Shown here: positions 1 through 13,600 of the stretch, in pieces
Layout: every line of letters begins with the position of its first letter
Position numbering within the stretch: the first letter of the stretch is position 1
Origin: Cyprinodon diabolis
Taxonomy: Eukaryota; Chordata; Actinopteri; Cyprinodontiformes; Cyprinodontidae
Reading direction: 5' to 3'
Assembly (NCBI GenBank): GCA_030533445.1
Contig: CM060070.1
Span: forward strand, 47,576,385-47,640,384
Length of the DNA: 64,000 bases
Notes under the pieces: model-generated
The model's input: only the letters and a program-made list of their open reading frames with translations
The model's database searches: none
Told to the model about the DNA's origin: nothing
Position numbers and translations under genes: made by a program

Positions 1-524
1 AACGCAGGGAGGATCCATCACCCACCTTCTGGCTCACCCTATGATGGGGATGAAGTCTGGAGGAGAACTGACGGTTTCCTCCTGTGAACCCCCTTTATAC
101 CAAAACGCTGCCGATACGCCATTATACAGTAGCTGGAAGTTAGAAACACGTTCAGCGCTCGTCTGGAACACGTCAGATACGTTGATATGCGTTGGAGAGA
201 AGTTCTAGATAAGTTACGCAGAAGTTATGCTCAAGTTACTCAGAGGTTAAGGATAAGCTAGATGCCACGACAGATGAGGAACTTCAAATTAACATGTGTC
301 AATGATCAGATAACTTAATTGTAAGTTATGGCACACATATGGGGAGGAGTCATACTACAGAAAATGTGTTTAAAATTTTTTGACATAATTGCTGTATGTC
401 GACGTGTGCCAGCGAGCTTCAGGGTAATTCAGCGTGCTCATAGGCCAAATTTTTCGTATGTCGGCATATGCTGGCTAAATCGTCAAGGTGTGACAATGGT
501 ATTAATCCCTGTGAAAGCTGAACC
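1..524. other. Unassigned intergenic or intronic sequence
   Basis: No exon, repeat border or structured element was recognised here. The open frame that starts at 328 runs into an L2 LINE remnant and has no family resemblance of its own. Confidence 0.5.
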
Positions 525-992
525 CAGAGCTATCAGAGAGGAACAGGACTACACTGAGAAACAGGCCAAGCTCCAACATCTAGAAACAAAGGTGTTGATG
601 GCAGCAGCACAGCTGATATTTCTCTCCAGGATGGAGTCACAGCCAAACAGGAACAGACCAGATGAAGCTACTATGAGAAAAAGCAGAGAGAGCAGAACGT
701 TAGAGATTGAACTAACAGATTCTGCAGAGTGGGAGAATAGAGATAGAATGAAGCAGAATGATGAAAAAGGGATCCCTATGTCCTCCAGCAGTCTGAGCCC
801 ATAGCAGCATACAGACTGTCACTCTGGGTCCCTGAGCAAGACCCTTAACCCCACACTGCTCCCTGTGTGCCGCACAATGGCAGCCCACTGCTGCCCAAGG
901 GGAGGGGTTAAATGCAGAGAGGGAATTTCTCCAATGTGAGATCAATAAAGTTCTATTATCATAACTATAGAGAAAGCTCAGGATAAGCTGAG
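525..992 (-). repeat. L2 LINE 3' end fragment, interrupted by a SINE-like insert
   Basis: The stretch matches the 3' untranslated region of the L2-type LINE that is seen with its reverse transcriptase at 34958-38662; the same sequence recurs near 15980, 18865, 19862 and 22505. The LINE sense is the minus strand. It is broken by an unrelated insert at about 812-958 and resumes with the 'agctcaggataa' segment that ends at 992, where a hAT terminus starts. The open frame at 328-804 in this stretch comes from this non-coding repeat. Confidence 0.75.
812..958 (+). repeat. SINE-like repeat copy
   Basis: A segment with 'ctgagcaagacccttaacc' splits an otherwise continuous L2 fragment, so it arrived later. 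The same repeat occurs in opposite orientation at about 5515-5679 and continues at 9509-9545, where a hAT transposon split it. The short direct repeat 'cata' is visible on both sides. The family name is not known to me. Confidence 0.55.
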
Positions 993-1120
993 CAGTGTTG
1001 GGCACGTTACTTTGAAAAAGTAATTAGTTATAGTTAGTTATAGTTACTAGTTAGTAATTAATAACTGGGGATGTCTAATTCTGAAATCCTGTGTGTTTGG
1101 GTTGTTATAGATACTGCAAC

Positions 1121-1253
<133 letters not shown>

Positions 1254-1358
1254 GATGTATACTCTGTGTGTGACATAAAATATGGATCTCCATCCCTGCC
1301 ACAAAGGCCATCAAATAATGTTTAAAATAAAAAATACAGTAGGTTGAGAAGGCAGAGT

Positions 1359-1475
1359 ATCCATCCATCCATCCATCCATCCATCCATCCATCAATCCAT
1401 CCATCCATCCATCCATCCATCCATCCATCCATCCATCCATCCATCCATCCATCCATCCATCCATCCATCCATCCA
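1359..1475. repeat. (ATCC)n microsatellite, copy 1
   Basis: About 117 bp with one interrupted unit (ATCA) near 1391. It gives PSIHPSIH and WMDGWMDG open frames on the two strands, which are not genes. Confidence 0.98.
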
Positions 1476-2247
1476 GATTTCTCCCTTTCTCCATATAGGC
1501 TATCATTTGATCGTTCACGCTCTCCATAGTTCTCCTGTGGCGCGAGCACAGGGCGACTGGTGCGCGCCTTTAGCGAGCATGCGTGTTTCCTGTCGCTTGC
1601 GCGGTGACTCTTGCCGCCTGCGCTGTGCGGAGATGCAGAGGAAACCGTATGTGGTGGGGAAACGCAGCTCGACGTAACACCGGTATTTCCATCAGGAAAA
1701 CGCTGTTTTGCTGCTGGAGTCCTCCTCACTCTCCATCTCTCTGTGTGTGCTGTACGTTAACACCCGCCAGCAGAAACACCCACCTACCCAACTGACAGAC
1801 GGAATCTCACTATACATCAGCCATCCTCCCCTCTCTCATGACCAGTGTTGGGCACGTTACTTTGAAAAAGTAATTAGTTATAGTTACTAGTTACTTCTCC
1901 CAAAAAGTAACTGAGTTACTAACTGAGTTACTCCACAATAAAAGTAACTAGTTACTAGTAAAAGTAACTATTGCGTTACTTTTGCGTTTCTCGCCCCCGT
2001 AACCCTCACCACCCAGCCCACACCTTCTTGCAGTGTGTTTCCAAAGCCAGCTGAATAGAGTGGATGACAAAGACCTGCAGAGAGTTTTGCATTTATTGCA
2101 ACTCAACGTAAATGACATCAGGGGGGAACGCGATGTGAAGTTTTTTAACAGGGCATTCAGATCTGGTGAGTATATATATAGAAATTAATAACTGGGGATG
2201 TCTAATTCTGAAATCCTGTGTGTTTGGGTTGTTATAGATACTGCAAC

Positions 2248-2372
<125 letters not shown>

Positions 2373-2477
2373 GATGTATACTCTGTGTGTGACATAAAAT
2401 ATGGATCTCCATCCCTGCCACAAAGGCCATCAAATAATGTTTAAAATAAAAAATACAGTAGGTTGAGAAGGCAGAGT

Positions 2478-2602
2478 ATCCATCCATCCATCCATCCATC
2501 CATCCATCAATCCATCCATCCATCCATCCATCCATCCATCCATCCATCCATCCATCCATCCATCCATCCATCCATCCATCCATCCATCCATCCATCCATC
2601 CA
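2478..2602. repeat. (ATCC)n microsatellite, copy 2
   Basis: About 125 bp, two units longer than the tract in copy 1, with the same single interrupted unit but one unit closer to the left edge. Confidence 0.98.
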
Positions 2603-3684
2603 GATTTCTCCCTTTCTCCATATAGGCTATCATTTGATCGTTCACGCTCTCCATAGTTCTCCTGTGGCGCGAGCACAGGGCGACTGGTGCGCGCCTTTAG
2701 CGAGCATGCGTGTTTCCTGTCGCTTGCGCGGTGACTCTTGCCGCCTGCGCTGTGCGGAGATGCAGAGGAAACCGTATGTGGTGGGGAAACGCAGCTCGAC
2801 GTAACACCGGTATTTCCATCAGGAAAACGCTGTTTTGCTGCTGGAGTCCTCCTCACTCTCCATCTCTCTGTGTGTGCTGTACGTTAACACCCGCCAGCAG
2901 AAACACCCACCTACCCAACTGACAGACGGAATCTCACTATACATCAGCCATCCTCCCCTCTCTCATGACCAGTGTTGGGCACGTTACTTTGAAAAAGTAA
3001 TTAGTTATAGTTACTAGTTACTTCTCCCAAAAAGTAACTGAGTTACTAACTGAGTTACTCCACAATAAAAGTAACTAGTTACTAGTAAAAGTAACTATTG
3101 CGTTACTTTTGCGTTTCTCGCCCCCCGTAACCCTCCCCACCCAGCCCCCACCTTCTCGCCGTGTGTTTCCAAAGCCAGCTGAATAGTGCGGACGACAAAG
3201 ACAAGAACCTGCAGAGAGTTTAGCATTTATTGCAACTCACAGGACGACTGTTGCGCGCCTTTAGCGAGCATGCGCGTTTCCTGTGGCTTGCGCGGTGAAT
3301 CGTGCCGCCTGCGCTGTGCGGAGATGCAGGGGAAACCGTATCTGATGGGGAAATTTCCATCTGGAAAACGCATCCTCACTCTCCATCTATCTGTGTGTGC
3401 TGTACGTTAACACTCACCAGTAGCACCCACTTACCCAACTGACAGACGGAATCTCACTATATATCAGCCAATCTCATCCTCCCCTCTCTCATGACAAGGC
3501 GCGCACGAGTCCTATCATGAAAAAAGGTTCATTGTGCGACCTGAGTAACGCGCAGTAACGGGGTGTCTGCAATGGTAACTGCGTTATAGTTACAGTCAAA
3601 GTAATTAGTTAGATTACTCGTTACTAAAACAAGGTAACGGCGTTAGTAACGCTGTTACTTTGAACGCCGTTACTCCCATCACTG

Positions 3685-4279
3685 TTCCTATATGCTACAA
3701 AACGCAAGACATACCATGAGGCTGATTCAAAAATTCTCACAGGTCTGGAGAATGTGCCCATAAGAGGAAAAACTCGTACAGGTTACGTCCAGCTTCATGA
3801 GAAGTTTTTATGGAAAATATCATTTATTAAAAAAACAATAAACTAAAACCAAATACTTAGCAAGTGTTTGGGACTGATAGGTTTGTATAGATGTCAAAGA
3901 AGATGAGGCAGTGGAGTAGATAAAGGAAGGTCTCGAAAGTAGAGAACAAGAGCCGATGATGAAGCGGGTCGTTATTTATAGCTTTACCATCACCTGAAAG
4001 TCTAAAAGCAAACCATTAATAATGGGTCAGGATGATTGTGTTCTACTGAGAACTGCTGACTCAATGTTCCCCAGAGCAGAACTAACAGCGGTGAGACAAT
4101 CTTTAGGTCTGAAACAATGCCAATGATAGTAAGTCTATAGATAAATGAGCATTGTATATTCCAGTTTTCTTTGACTGATGTGGAAATAAATCAGGAATTC
4201 CATGTGCATGAATCGGGCTGTAGAAAAGGAACTGGCCTTGCCTGCGTTAGGCTAGCTCTAACTGCTATTTTCCTTTCAG
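3685..4279. other. Upstream intron of the cadherin gene, with a short shared repeat
   Basis: The piece at about 3728-3800 resembles 9862-9935 ('aaaattctc', 'ctggagaat', 'aaaactcgtacag'), so both belong to an unnamed dispersed repeat. The rest shows nothing beyond the polypyrimidine tract and CAG acceptor that end at 4279. Confidence 0.5.
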
Positions 4280-4414
4280 GAAGAAGATACATACATTCTA
4301 TCAGTGACTGCTGCAGATCTATACGGTGAGCCAGGTGGACACATTACAACAGGCACCGTCACTATCAAAATCCAAGATGTCGATGACAATCCTCCAACTC
4401 TAGAAAAATCTGAA
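4280..4414 (+). CDS. dsg2: Cadherin exon: end of an EC repeat
   Basis: Acceptor 'tcctttcag' ends at 4279 and donor 'gtaagt' starts at 4415. The 45 codons are phase 0 to 0 and finish with the calcium-binding linker DVDDNPPTL, which is diagnostic for the boundary between cadherin repeats. Confidence 0.9.
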
Positions 4415-7400
4415 GTAAGTTGCTTCATGCAGCGATTGTGTTGATGTTGCTGCTTTTATTGGCTGTACTTTTACTTGGCAACATCTTCAAGTCAAAGAAT
4501 TTTGATGAACAAATGTCCTGTTTGAATGAATATTACCGTAATGCATCCTTTTACCCTCTGTGCCTTCTTCGCAGCATGAGGGAACCATTTTGGAGAACAC
4601 ACAGAATGTTGAGGTGATGAGGGTCAAAGCAGAAGACCTGGACGAAGAGAACACAGACAACTGGGATGTTGTTTATGAAATCGTCAAAGGGAACGAGGCC
4701 GGATATTTCAGCATAAAAAAAGATCCCATAACCGGCGAAGGCATCTTAATGCTTGATAAGGTATCGTGCTATTCTTTTCATCTACATCTTAGGGTGTGTG
4801 GTTGGGCCCCAAAGGATTCCTCCTCCTCTGATATTTCAGTTTAGCTGATGACACAACTTGTAATCTCAAGGCACCTACCAGAGAATAATCAATTATCATC
4901 CAGTCAGATTAGTTCAAAGTTTTCTGTCTAACTGACTTGTTGCAGAAGAAAGACGTGGCCTTTTTAATCTTATTTAAAGGCCTGGTACATTTTACAATGC
5001 AATAAGCTACTGCATTTTTAAGATCTGTCTCTTGCATTTTTCTCTTTTATATTCCCAAATAAGCGATTAACATGAACTTTATAAATTGCACAAGTATGCA
5101 AAAAGCAGCAGAAACAAGTATGAATGAGGGAGGAAAATAGCATGGCTACAACTTGCGACTTTAACAATCACCAAGCTGTCTAATACAGTAGAATTAGTTT
5201 CACTGATGCCAAAGGTAGTCGTTCATTTTAAGATGCCATAGCTAAACTGCACCTTCAATTCGGGTGAGGGTTAGGTCCCTAGATGCACTAGCATCTTGAG
5301 ACACCATCACGATGGTTTAGCATTGATGATGTCATTAGTTTGACAGAAATCAGGAAAGTAAACAATGGAGAGCAACGTGTAAGGCCGGATATACATTGTA
5401 CAATATTTTAAATCGTTCTACTCGGCTAGAGCTCAAACTGTACAACGAAACCACAGGGTTTAAAAGTTCACGGCTCACAAAATCTGTTAGAAATAGACAT
5501 TGAACTTGGTTGATTTCACAATAGAGAAATTCACTCTCTGCATCTAACCCCTCCCCTTGGGGAGCAGTGTGCTGCCATTGTGCGGCACCAGGAGAGCAGT
5601 GTGGGGTTAATGGTCTTGCTCAGGGACCCAGAGTGGCAGTAGTTGGGGATCGAACTACTTACAACATTCTTACAACCTTCTCAGAGCCAGTGTTGGGAAT
5701 AACAGCGTTGAAATAAACGGCATTACTAACGCCGTTACTTTTTTCAGTAACGAGTAATCTAACTAATTACTTTGACTGTCACTATAACGCCGTTGTCATT
5801 GCCGACACCCCGTTACTGCCCGTTACTGTACGTTACTGAAGTCGCACAATGAACTTTTTTTTCACTTCATGATAGGACTCGTTTGCATGTTGTCATGAGA
5901 GAAAGGAGGATGAGATAACCTCTCAGCAATTATTGGCTGATGTATAGTGAGATGACATCTTCAGCCAATCACAGAAATTGGGTAGGTGGGTGTTTCCGCA
6001 TTCACATAGGTGGGTGTTTAGTGCTTACAGCCACACACAGAGAGAGAGAGAGATGGCGAGTGAGGAGCACTCCAGCTGCAAAACAGCCTTTTCCAGATGG
6101 AAATATCAGCACTATTTTAAAATAACTGAGGTTAAAGGTAAAAATGTACACGTCGAGTGCAAGTTATGTCCCAGAACGAAATATTTGTCCACGTCTTCTG
6201 TTAGCAACTCCAACTTAATGAAGCATCTGTCGACGGCTCACGCTTCAACCAAACTAGTGGCCCAAGAATACACAGGTAGTAGGCGGGCTAGTGTTTACAA
6301 CGGATCCGCTAACAAGGAAGGACCCTCCCCATGCAAGCAACAAAAACTTGACTTTAGTGCCTCTGCTCCCCAGAAACTATCTCAGACAGAGCTCTATGGC
6401 TTGATTGGGAGATACGTTGTGGAAAACATGCTTCCGATATCAACAGTGGAGTCGGACTCCTTCAGGGCGTTGATAGGCAAAATCCCAAGAAAAGGAGGCG
6501 TTGGTCCGCCCTGTAGAAAGACGTTTTCGAATTACATTGATACCGAATATGCTAACATGAATGCTGAGCTAAAAAAAGAATTTGAGCAACTGGAATACTT
6601 GGCTACAACTGCAGATACATGGACAGCACATTACAAAAGCTACCTAGGCGTAACTGCACACTGGATGCATCCAGTAAACATGCAACAAAAAAAAGCGGCC
6701 CTGGCATGCCGACGGTTTAGGGGCCGTCATACCCACGAGAGCATTGCCACAGAACTTGATAACATCCACTCGTCTTATGGCCTTTCGCACAAAATAACAG
6801 CAACTATCACTGATAATGGCTCGAATTTCGTCAAGGCATTTAAGAAATATCAGCCACAACCAGTTGACGAGGATGATGACTCTGTTGATGAGGAAGGTGA
6901 AGAGGTTACTTTTGTTGACATAAATGATGTCTTGCAACGCCCGTGTTGATGAGGATGAGGATGTGATTAATTTACCACCACACTACAGGTGTGCATCACA
7001 CACACTGAACCTTGTGTCATGTTCTGACATTGAAAAGTGGATTCTCTCCAGACCAGAGAAGGCACTTTACAGAAGTGCAACTGCAAAATGCACAGCCTTG
7101 TGGAATAAGGCCAGCCGTTCCACAGTGGCTGCAGAGACAGTAGAGGATGTGGTTGCACAGAAGCTGATAGTGCCTTGCAGTACTAGATGGAATTCTTTCT
7201 ATGATGCTCTAGCTAGGATTTGCGAGATTCCCTTAGTGGACCTCATTACCATCTCATCCAAGTTTGGCTCGAAAGCAATCACAGAAAAAGAGCATCAGCT
7301 CCTGAAGGAATATTGCATTGCAATGAAGCCATTGACAGTCGCCCTAGATATCCTCCAGGGAGAGGACAACTGCTACCTCGGCACACTGCTACCTACCCTG

Positions 7401-7596
7401 GAGACCTTGATGATGAAAACCATCAAGCTGAAGAGTGGGCTTCAAATACTTGTGGACCTTCCAGAAGCAATTGTGGAGGTAAGAACTACATATGTCTATT
7501 TTTTTTAAATTGTGTATAATGTGTATAATTGTATAGATTGTGTATAATTATAATACATGTGTATAATTGTTTATAGTGTATTATATATTGTACTCA

Positions 7597-7669
<73 letters not shown>

Positions 7670-10600
7670 CGTGTGAGTGACAGTGGGTGAGAGATAGAGA
7701 GTTTGTATTTTTATAGAGACAGTCAGTAATGTGTTCTTTGCTTTATGTCAGGGGTGTCAAACATGCGGCCCGCCGAACGATTTTGTCCGGCCCGGTGGCT
7801 AAATGCATTATCATTATTCTAAATTTTTTTTTTTTTGGAATGCCAATAAAAATGCAACCCTGCATCAGAACTAACGGCAGCAATGAGCTTCAGATGTGGA
7901 GAATTTATTTTAAATATTTTCATAATTTGTATCTGTTTGATGTATTTTTCATGCAGGACAGTATTTTTTAATTTGATTTTAATTTTTAATGTGAATAAAT
8001 GTTTTTAACATCAATCACTTTGATCAGCTCATATGCATAATGCACTTAAATAAATGTTTAGCTGAGTAAAAGTATTGTTGAAATTGCACATACTTGCACA
8101 TATTTCTTAAAAACGCTAAGGTTATTCATTGTCTAAAAGTGAAATTCATTTAATATAAAAACCAACAAGTCCCCTTACTACTAGTTATTAATTACTTAAT
8201 ATTAATTCTATTTAATCTTGCAATGAGTTTACTTGTGTGGCCCCCTTGAGATAAGATTAAGCTGCATGCAGCCCCTAAACCACAATGAGTTTGACACCCT
8301 TGCTTTATGTCATTTCAGGCAATAAAAACAAGATTTGCAGAGGTGCTGGACAGTGACGGCGCTCTCCTGGCTGCTGTGACTCTGCCCAGGTTCAAGTTAC
8401 GTTGGCTGCGAACCCAAGAAAGAAAGGACAAGGCCAAAGCAGAGCTGCTGGCGGTATGTCGTGCAAGTGTAAGAAGTGAAGACCAGCATAAAGGTACAAG
8501 CACCACCACACCCACATGTACCAGCTCAACTGTTGAGGATGCATTCTTCTCCTTTGATGAAGAGGATGACACTTCTGCTACTGCAGAAAGTCAAGTGGCA
8601 GATAATTTGAAATCAGGAGCTCAAGAGATTGACTCACTTCATGGATTTCCCCTTATAAAGAGAATTTTCCTGAAGTATAATGCTGCCACTCCATCCAGTG
8701 CTCCGGTGGAGAGACTTTTTAGCCTGGGGAAGCTGGTTTTCACATCAAAAAGGAACAGACTCTCTGACCACAAGTTTGAGAAGCTTCTTCTCTTGCGATA
8801 CAACCACTGGTTTCAGGGCTAAAACGTTGACATGACTGGGCTGGGTGGATGGATGGAGAGAGGAATGCATTCATGTTTAGAGTGGGATTTAACAAACCCA
8901 TGAACGTTTCCAGTTCAATTTGCACTCCTGTTAGCTGTTTACTTTCTTAAAGAAAAAAAAATTGGAGCACTTTATGTCCATCTGTTGTGTACTAGTTCTG
9001 GTAAGTTAGAGTTGCATTAAGTGGAAATTTGTGCAGGTAACCGTCTTTGCTGTTGGTGAGACAACTGGGTTGGCTGTGTGGATAAATGATTGTACAACTG
9101 CAAAATGAACGGATGCATTTATGCACTTTAAATTGGATCGAAGAAATCCGTATATATTTTCAGTTCAGTTCAAAGCCTCTGTTAGATTGTGTATTTCTCT
9201 TTTTTATATATATTTTGAGAAGTGTATGTCCATCCGCTGTTGTTTATGTTGAGTTGCAATAAATGCAAACCTCTGTGCAGGCACTTGTCTTTGTTGTTTC
9301 ACATCTAGCTTATGAAACAAGCCTTGAGAAGGTGGGGGGGGTATGGGAGAGAGAGACGAAAAAGTAACGTAATAGTTACTTTTACTGGTAACTAGTTACT
9401 TTTATAGTGGAGTAACTCAGTTAGTAACTCAGTTACTTTTTGGGAGAAGTAACTAGTAACTATAACTAATTACTTTTTTAAAGTAACGTGCCCAACACTG
9501 CTCAGAGCACAGCCCACTGCTCTAACCACTAGGTCAACACTCCTCCGACTGTTCTTTAACTATACAATCCCATGCTCTGATGTGATCTACCTGCACACAC
9601 GTCCAAAAAATAGATGTACAACTCAGCGCCGAGGAATGGCGTTGGTTGGACTCGGCAATCTGAAAGATGAAGAATTTCCTTGTTTGCACATGCGCAATAC
9701 GCAAAGTTCTGGTAAATCAGCTCTTAGACACTCATAGCTCTGCTTCAATAGCAGAATTTGCCCATGAACTCCTCACGAGGGCCGGCCTAAGATTCCTGAT
9801 CGGGAGGTGGCCGTGAGAGGCTAATTACAGGATGAGCGATGAGGCCAAAACCCTGCCCAAGCCCAAAAATTCTCGCAGGACTGGAGAATTGGCCCAAAAA
9901 GGGCAAAAACTCGTACAGTGTATGCCCTGCTTAAGGAAGCTAGGGTGTTTTAAGTGTGCTGTATTATTTGGCTATTTTGTCCCTCCTAATCTCTCTTACC
10001 ACTGCTGATTCATGTTTATCGAATGCTAGCAGAGTTGTTTCGCCTTGCTATATCGGACGCAAATGACGGGATGTTTTGACATAGGCTCGTTGCGCTCAGT
10101 GGTATCACATAAATTAGCGGATGGACCTGGGTCTGGTGTTCCCACTGTATCCCAAATGGAGCGGACCCGTTTGAAGGCAATTTTAGCCCAAGTTGTTTTC
10201 CGAGTCGTTTGACCCAACTACAAGCCCAAAGCCCCCTGAGCTCTGAATGACCGGGCACTGTGTGAAAGACTGAATACACACTACTGCCGTTTCGACTGTC
10301 CCAGAGCCGTTAGCACCTCTCTGGACTCTCCAGCCACCCCCTCCTCCCCCAACACAATCGAGGCCACTCCATCAAAGGCCCCCTCAATCCACCCCTTGTC
10401 CCCCCCTGCCCTCTGCATCCTGAAGCAGTCTCTGAAGGACCAGACGGACATGTTTCTTATGTGCTCAGACAGTTTCTGAAGCTGAACACCCGTAAAGCTG
10501 CTGGCCCTGACTGCGTTTCTCCCTCCACCCTGAAACACTGTGCCAGCGAACTGTCTCCTGTCCTCACGGACATTTTTAACATCTCCTTGGAGTCATGCCA

Positions 10601-13600
10601 CGTGCCGGGCTGCTTGAAGAAACCAAGGATCACAGGACTAAATGACTACAGGCCGGTGGCGCTGACGTCTGTGGTCATGAAGTCCTTTGAGCAATTGGTT
10701 CTGCAACACCTAAATTCCATCAACGCCCCCCTCCTGGACCCGCTGCAGTTCGCCTACAGAGCCAACAGGTCCGTAGACGACACAGTCAACCTGGCCCTTC
10801 ACTTCATCCTGCAGCATCTGGACTCCCCAGGAACCTACGCCAGGATCCTGTTCGTGGACTTCAGCTCTGCCTTCAACTCCATCCTCCCAGGTCTGCTCCA
10901 GGACAAGCTGTACCAGCTCAACGTGCCCAGCTCCCTCTGCAGGTGGATCACTGACTTCCTGATGGACCGGAGACAGCACGTGCGGCTGGGAACAACTGTC
11001 TCGGACACACGGACCATCAACACCGGATACCCCAGGGCTGTGTCCTTTCCCCCTGGCTTTTCTCCCTGTACACCAACTGCTGCACCTCCAGCCATCAGTC
11101 CGTTAAACTGATCAAGTTTGCGGACGACACCACCCTCGTCGGGCTCACCTCGGACGGTGATTAGTCTGCCTACAGGAGGGAGGTGGACCGGCTGGTGTCA
11201 TGGTGCAGCAGCAACAACCTGGATCTGAATGCCCAAAAGACAGCGGAGATGATCGTGGACTTCAGAAAGGCCACAGCCCCACCATCCCCCCTTGCCCTGA
11301 CAGACAGCCCTACCCCCATCTCCAACGTGGAGTCCTTCCGCTTCCTGGGCACCACCATCACCCAGGACCTCAAGTGGGAGTCGACCATCAGCTCCCTCAT
11401 CAAGAAGGCCCAGCAGAGGATGTTCTTTCTGCGGCAGCTGAGGAAACTCAAGCTGCCAACCCAGATGTTGGTGCAGTTTTACACCTCCATCATTGAGTCC
11501 ATCCTCACCTCCTCCATCACCGTGTGGTACGCTGGCAGATACCAACTGCAGCGCATTGTGCGCTCCGCTGAGAAGGTTATCGGCTGTAAGCTGCCATCTC
11601 TCCAGGACCTGTATGTCTCCAGGACCAGGGGGCGTGCAGGTCGCATCACAGCCGACCCTTCTCACGCTGGACACAGTCTGTTTGAACCTCTCCCCTCAGG
11701 GAGGAGGCTACAGTCCATACGGACCAGAACCTCCCGCCATAAAAACAGCTTCTTCCCCTCTGCCATAAGACTCATGAACACATAACTATATGTCAGACTC
11801 TATAACCTGCCCATGCCATTTACACTGCTCTATTGCACACTGCTCTATTTGCACTACCTTGTATATTTTACTTTTTTACTTTACTTTTTTTTATCCACAT
11901 TTTTATATATTTGTATATATTAGTCTATTTTTTGCATGCCTTATACCCACAGTGTTTTTAGAGATTTTTATAATTTTATAATTTTATTTACCTGTTCCAT
12001 ATTATATGTTTCATGTTGCACGATTGTACCATAAAAAATTCCAATAAACCTGATTCTGATTCTATTACAAAAATCTGCAGTTTTTAAACAATTACTTTTT
12101 CATACTGAGTAATATTGTGAAACCAGCGCTAGTAGCTACTTCACAAATTTTAAGACAACTTGGCTTCAAACATTATCTTTCCCCCTTTAAATCTAAAATC
12201 AACTTTAAAAACAAAAGCAATAAACTAGAAATTTCTGACATCAGATGCATTGAAATTATTATAGGGCTTTATCAATGTTTATTGCCTTGCTTACTCTTCC
12301 TTTATCAATAGTAGAGGGCAAAACACTTAAGGAGGAGGAAAACTTGTTTTTAAAGAAGAGAAAGTGTAAAGTTTCTTTTCTCTTCAGGTTCAAATCTTTT
12401 GATTTTTGATGGATTGGAAAATGTCTATTCCCAGAATCAAGAACATCCTATAAAACTGCAAATAGACATAAGATTTCAATAAACTTATAACAAAAAAGTG
12501 ATAATCGGCATCTGCACCGTTTCTCCCCATGTTATCATTGTGTAACTTGCCTTTCAAAATGATTTGGTGGAGAGCAGGTCTTGGCCTCCAGGGTCTACAG
12601 ATGCCAGAATCGATACTACAAGGCCAAATGCGTTTATTTCTACATGCTACAGTGTAAATACTCCACAAGTTTTTGTTTCTCTCTGTTATTTTCCAGGCTG
12701 TGGACTTCGAGGATGTAAAAAAACCTGGACCTAGGGCTAGCGGTGCGCAACAAGGCCCCCATGTTTAACGGATCTATTCCCAATGGTGGAGCTAGTTTTG
12801 GTTTTGGAGGAGGTCCCAGTGGTGCCTCTGGTGCCAGTGGCGCCAGCAGCTCCAGTGGCTCCAGCAGCTCCTCTGGAACCGGTGGATCCAGTGGAAAATT
12901 CAAAACCTATCCAATCAAAATCAATGTGAAGAACCAGCCAGAAGGACCACATTTTGAACCAGCAGTCAAAGCTATTCCAGTCACAGAAGGAAGCGAGTCC
13001 TTCACCGTTGGTCAAGTCATCTCCAGTTATCCTGCAATGGATAAAGACACTAAGAAACCAGCAGAGAACGTCAAGTCAGTGATTAAACAAATCTAAGACC
13101 TTAGAAAAGGTAATAAAAGCTCCTTTTGTCACATTGACTTATATAATATTTTCTATATATTGTGTTTAGATACTTAAAAGGCAACGACCCTAACAACTGG
13201 ATTACCATTGACCCTAAGACAGCGGAAATAAAACTGATGAAGGTGCCTGACAGGGAATCTCCATTGCTGGTTAACGGAACATATTTTGCTGAAATTCTCT
13301 GCATTTCAGATGGTACAGTTTTATTATCAGAGTCCTAAGACTAAAAAAAAAAAATTAGGTTGGTGTTTGCCCTAACATTTACTCAACAATTATATCAACT
13401 AGTGGTGGAACATTATTACATTTTTAAATCCCAATTACAGGCTCTGTAATGATCACAATCTAATTTATAAAAAACTATCAATTTTTTCTTCTATTTAATA
13501 AATTATTTAGGTTATTCAACCATCAGATTGGTTAAATGTTAGGTTAGAATCATTATAATCATTTACCTTTATTTAGAAACCCCTGATATTTCATGTAACT

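Larger units (their letters stand above)
6053..8822 (+). pseudogene. hAT transposase, BED finger to hATC domain, one frameshift
   Basis: The start at 6053 ([10 protein letters not shown]) follows a purine-rich leader. A BED-type zinc finger (CKLCP ... HLSTAH) lies near residues 33-66; the catalytic RNase-H-like part follows ([34 protein letters not shown]). The frame is lost near 6925-6949: the first frame stops at 6949 and the second frame takes over with [20 protein letters not shown]. The exon ends at 7478 (donor 'gtaagaac') and resumes at 8319 in phase 0. The last exon encodes the hATC dimerisation region ([16 protein letters not shown]) to the stop at 8820-8822. Apart from the single frame break the protein looks complete. 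A short unrecognised intron at the break is the alternative. Confidence 0.85.
5688..9500 (+). mobile_element. Nearly complete hAT DNA transposon
   Basis: The 3813-bp element begins CAGTGTTGGG and ends CCCAACACTG and is flanked by a perfect 8-bp duplication. Subterminal regions are rich in GTTACT/AGTAAC repeats, which are probable transposase binding sites (inference). It encodes a ZBED-like transposase at 6053-8822 with one intron, and that intron holds a (TG)n tract and a second hAT element. The array at 993-3684 is a non-autonomous relative. Confidence 0.95.

Noticed and set aside
328..804. 158-codon plus-strand frame
   Set aside because: Its second half lies in the L2 3' UTR that recurs many times in the window.
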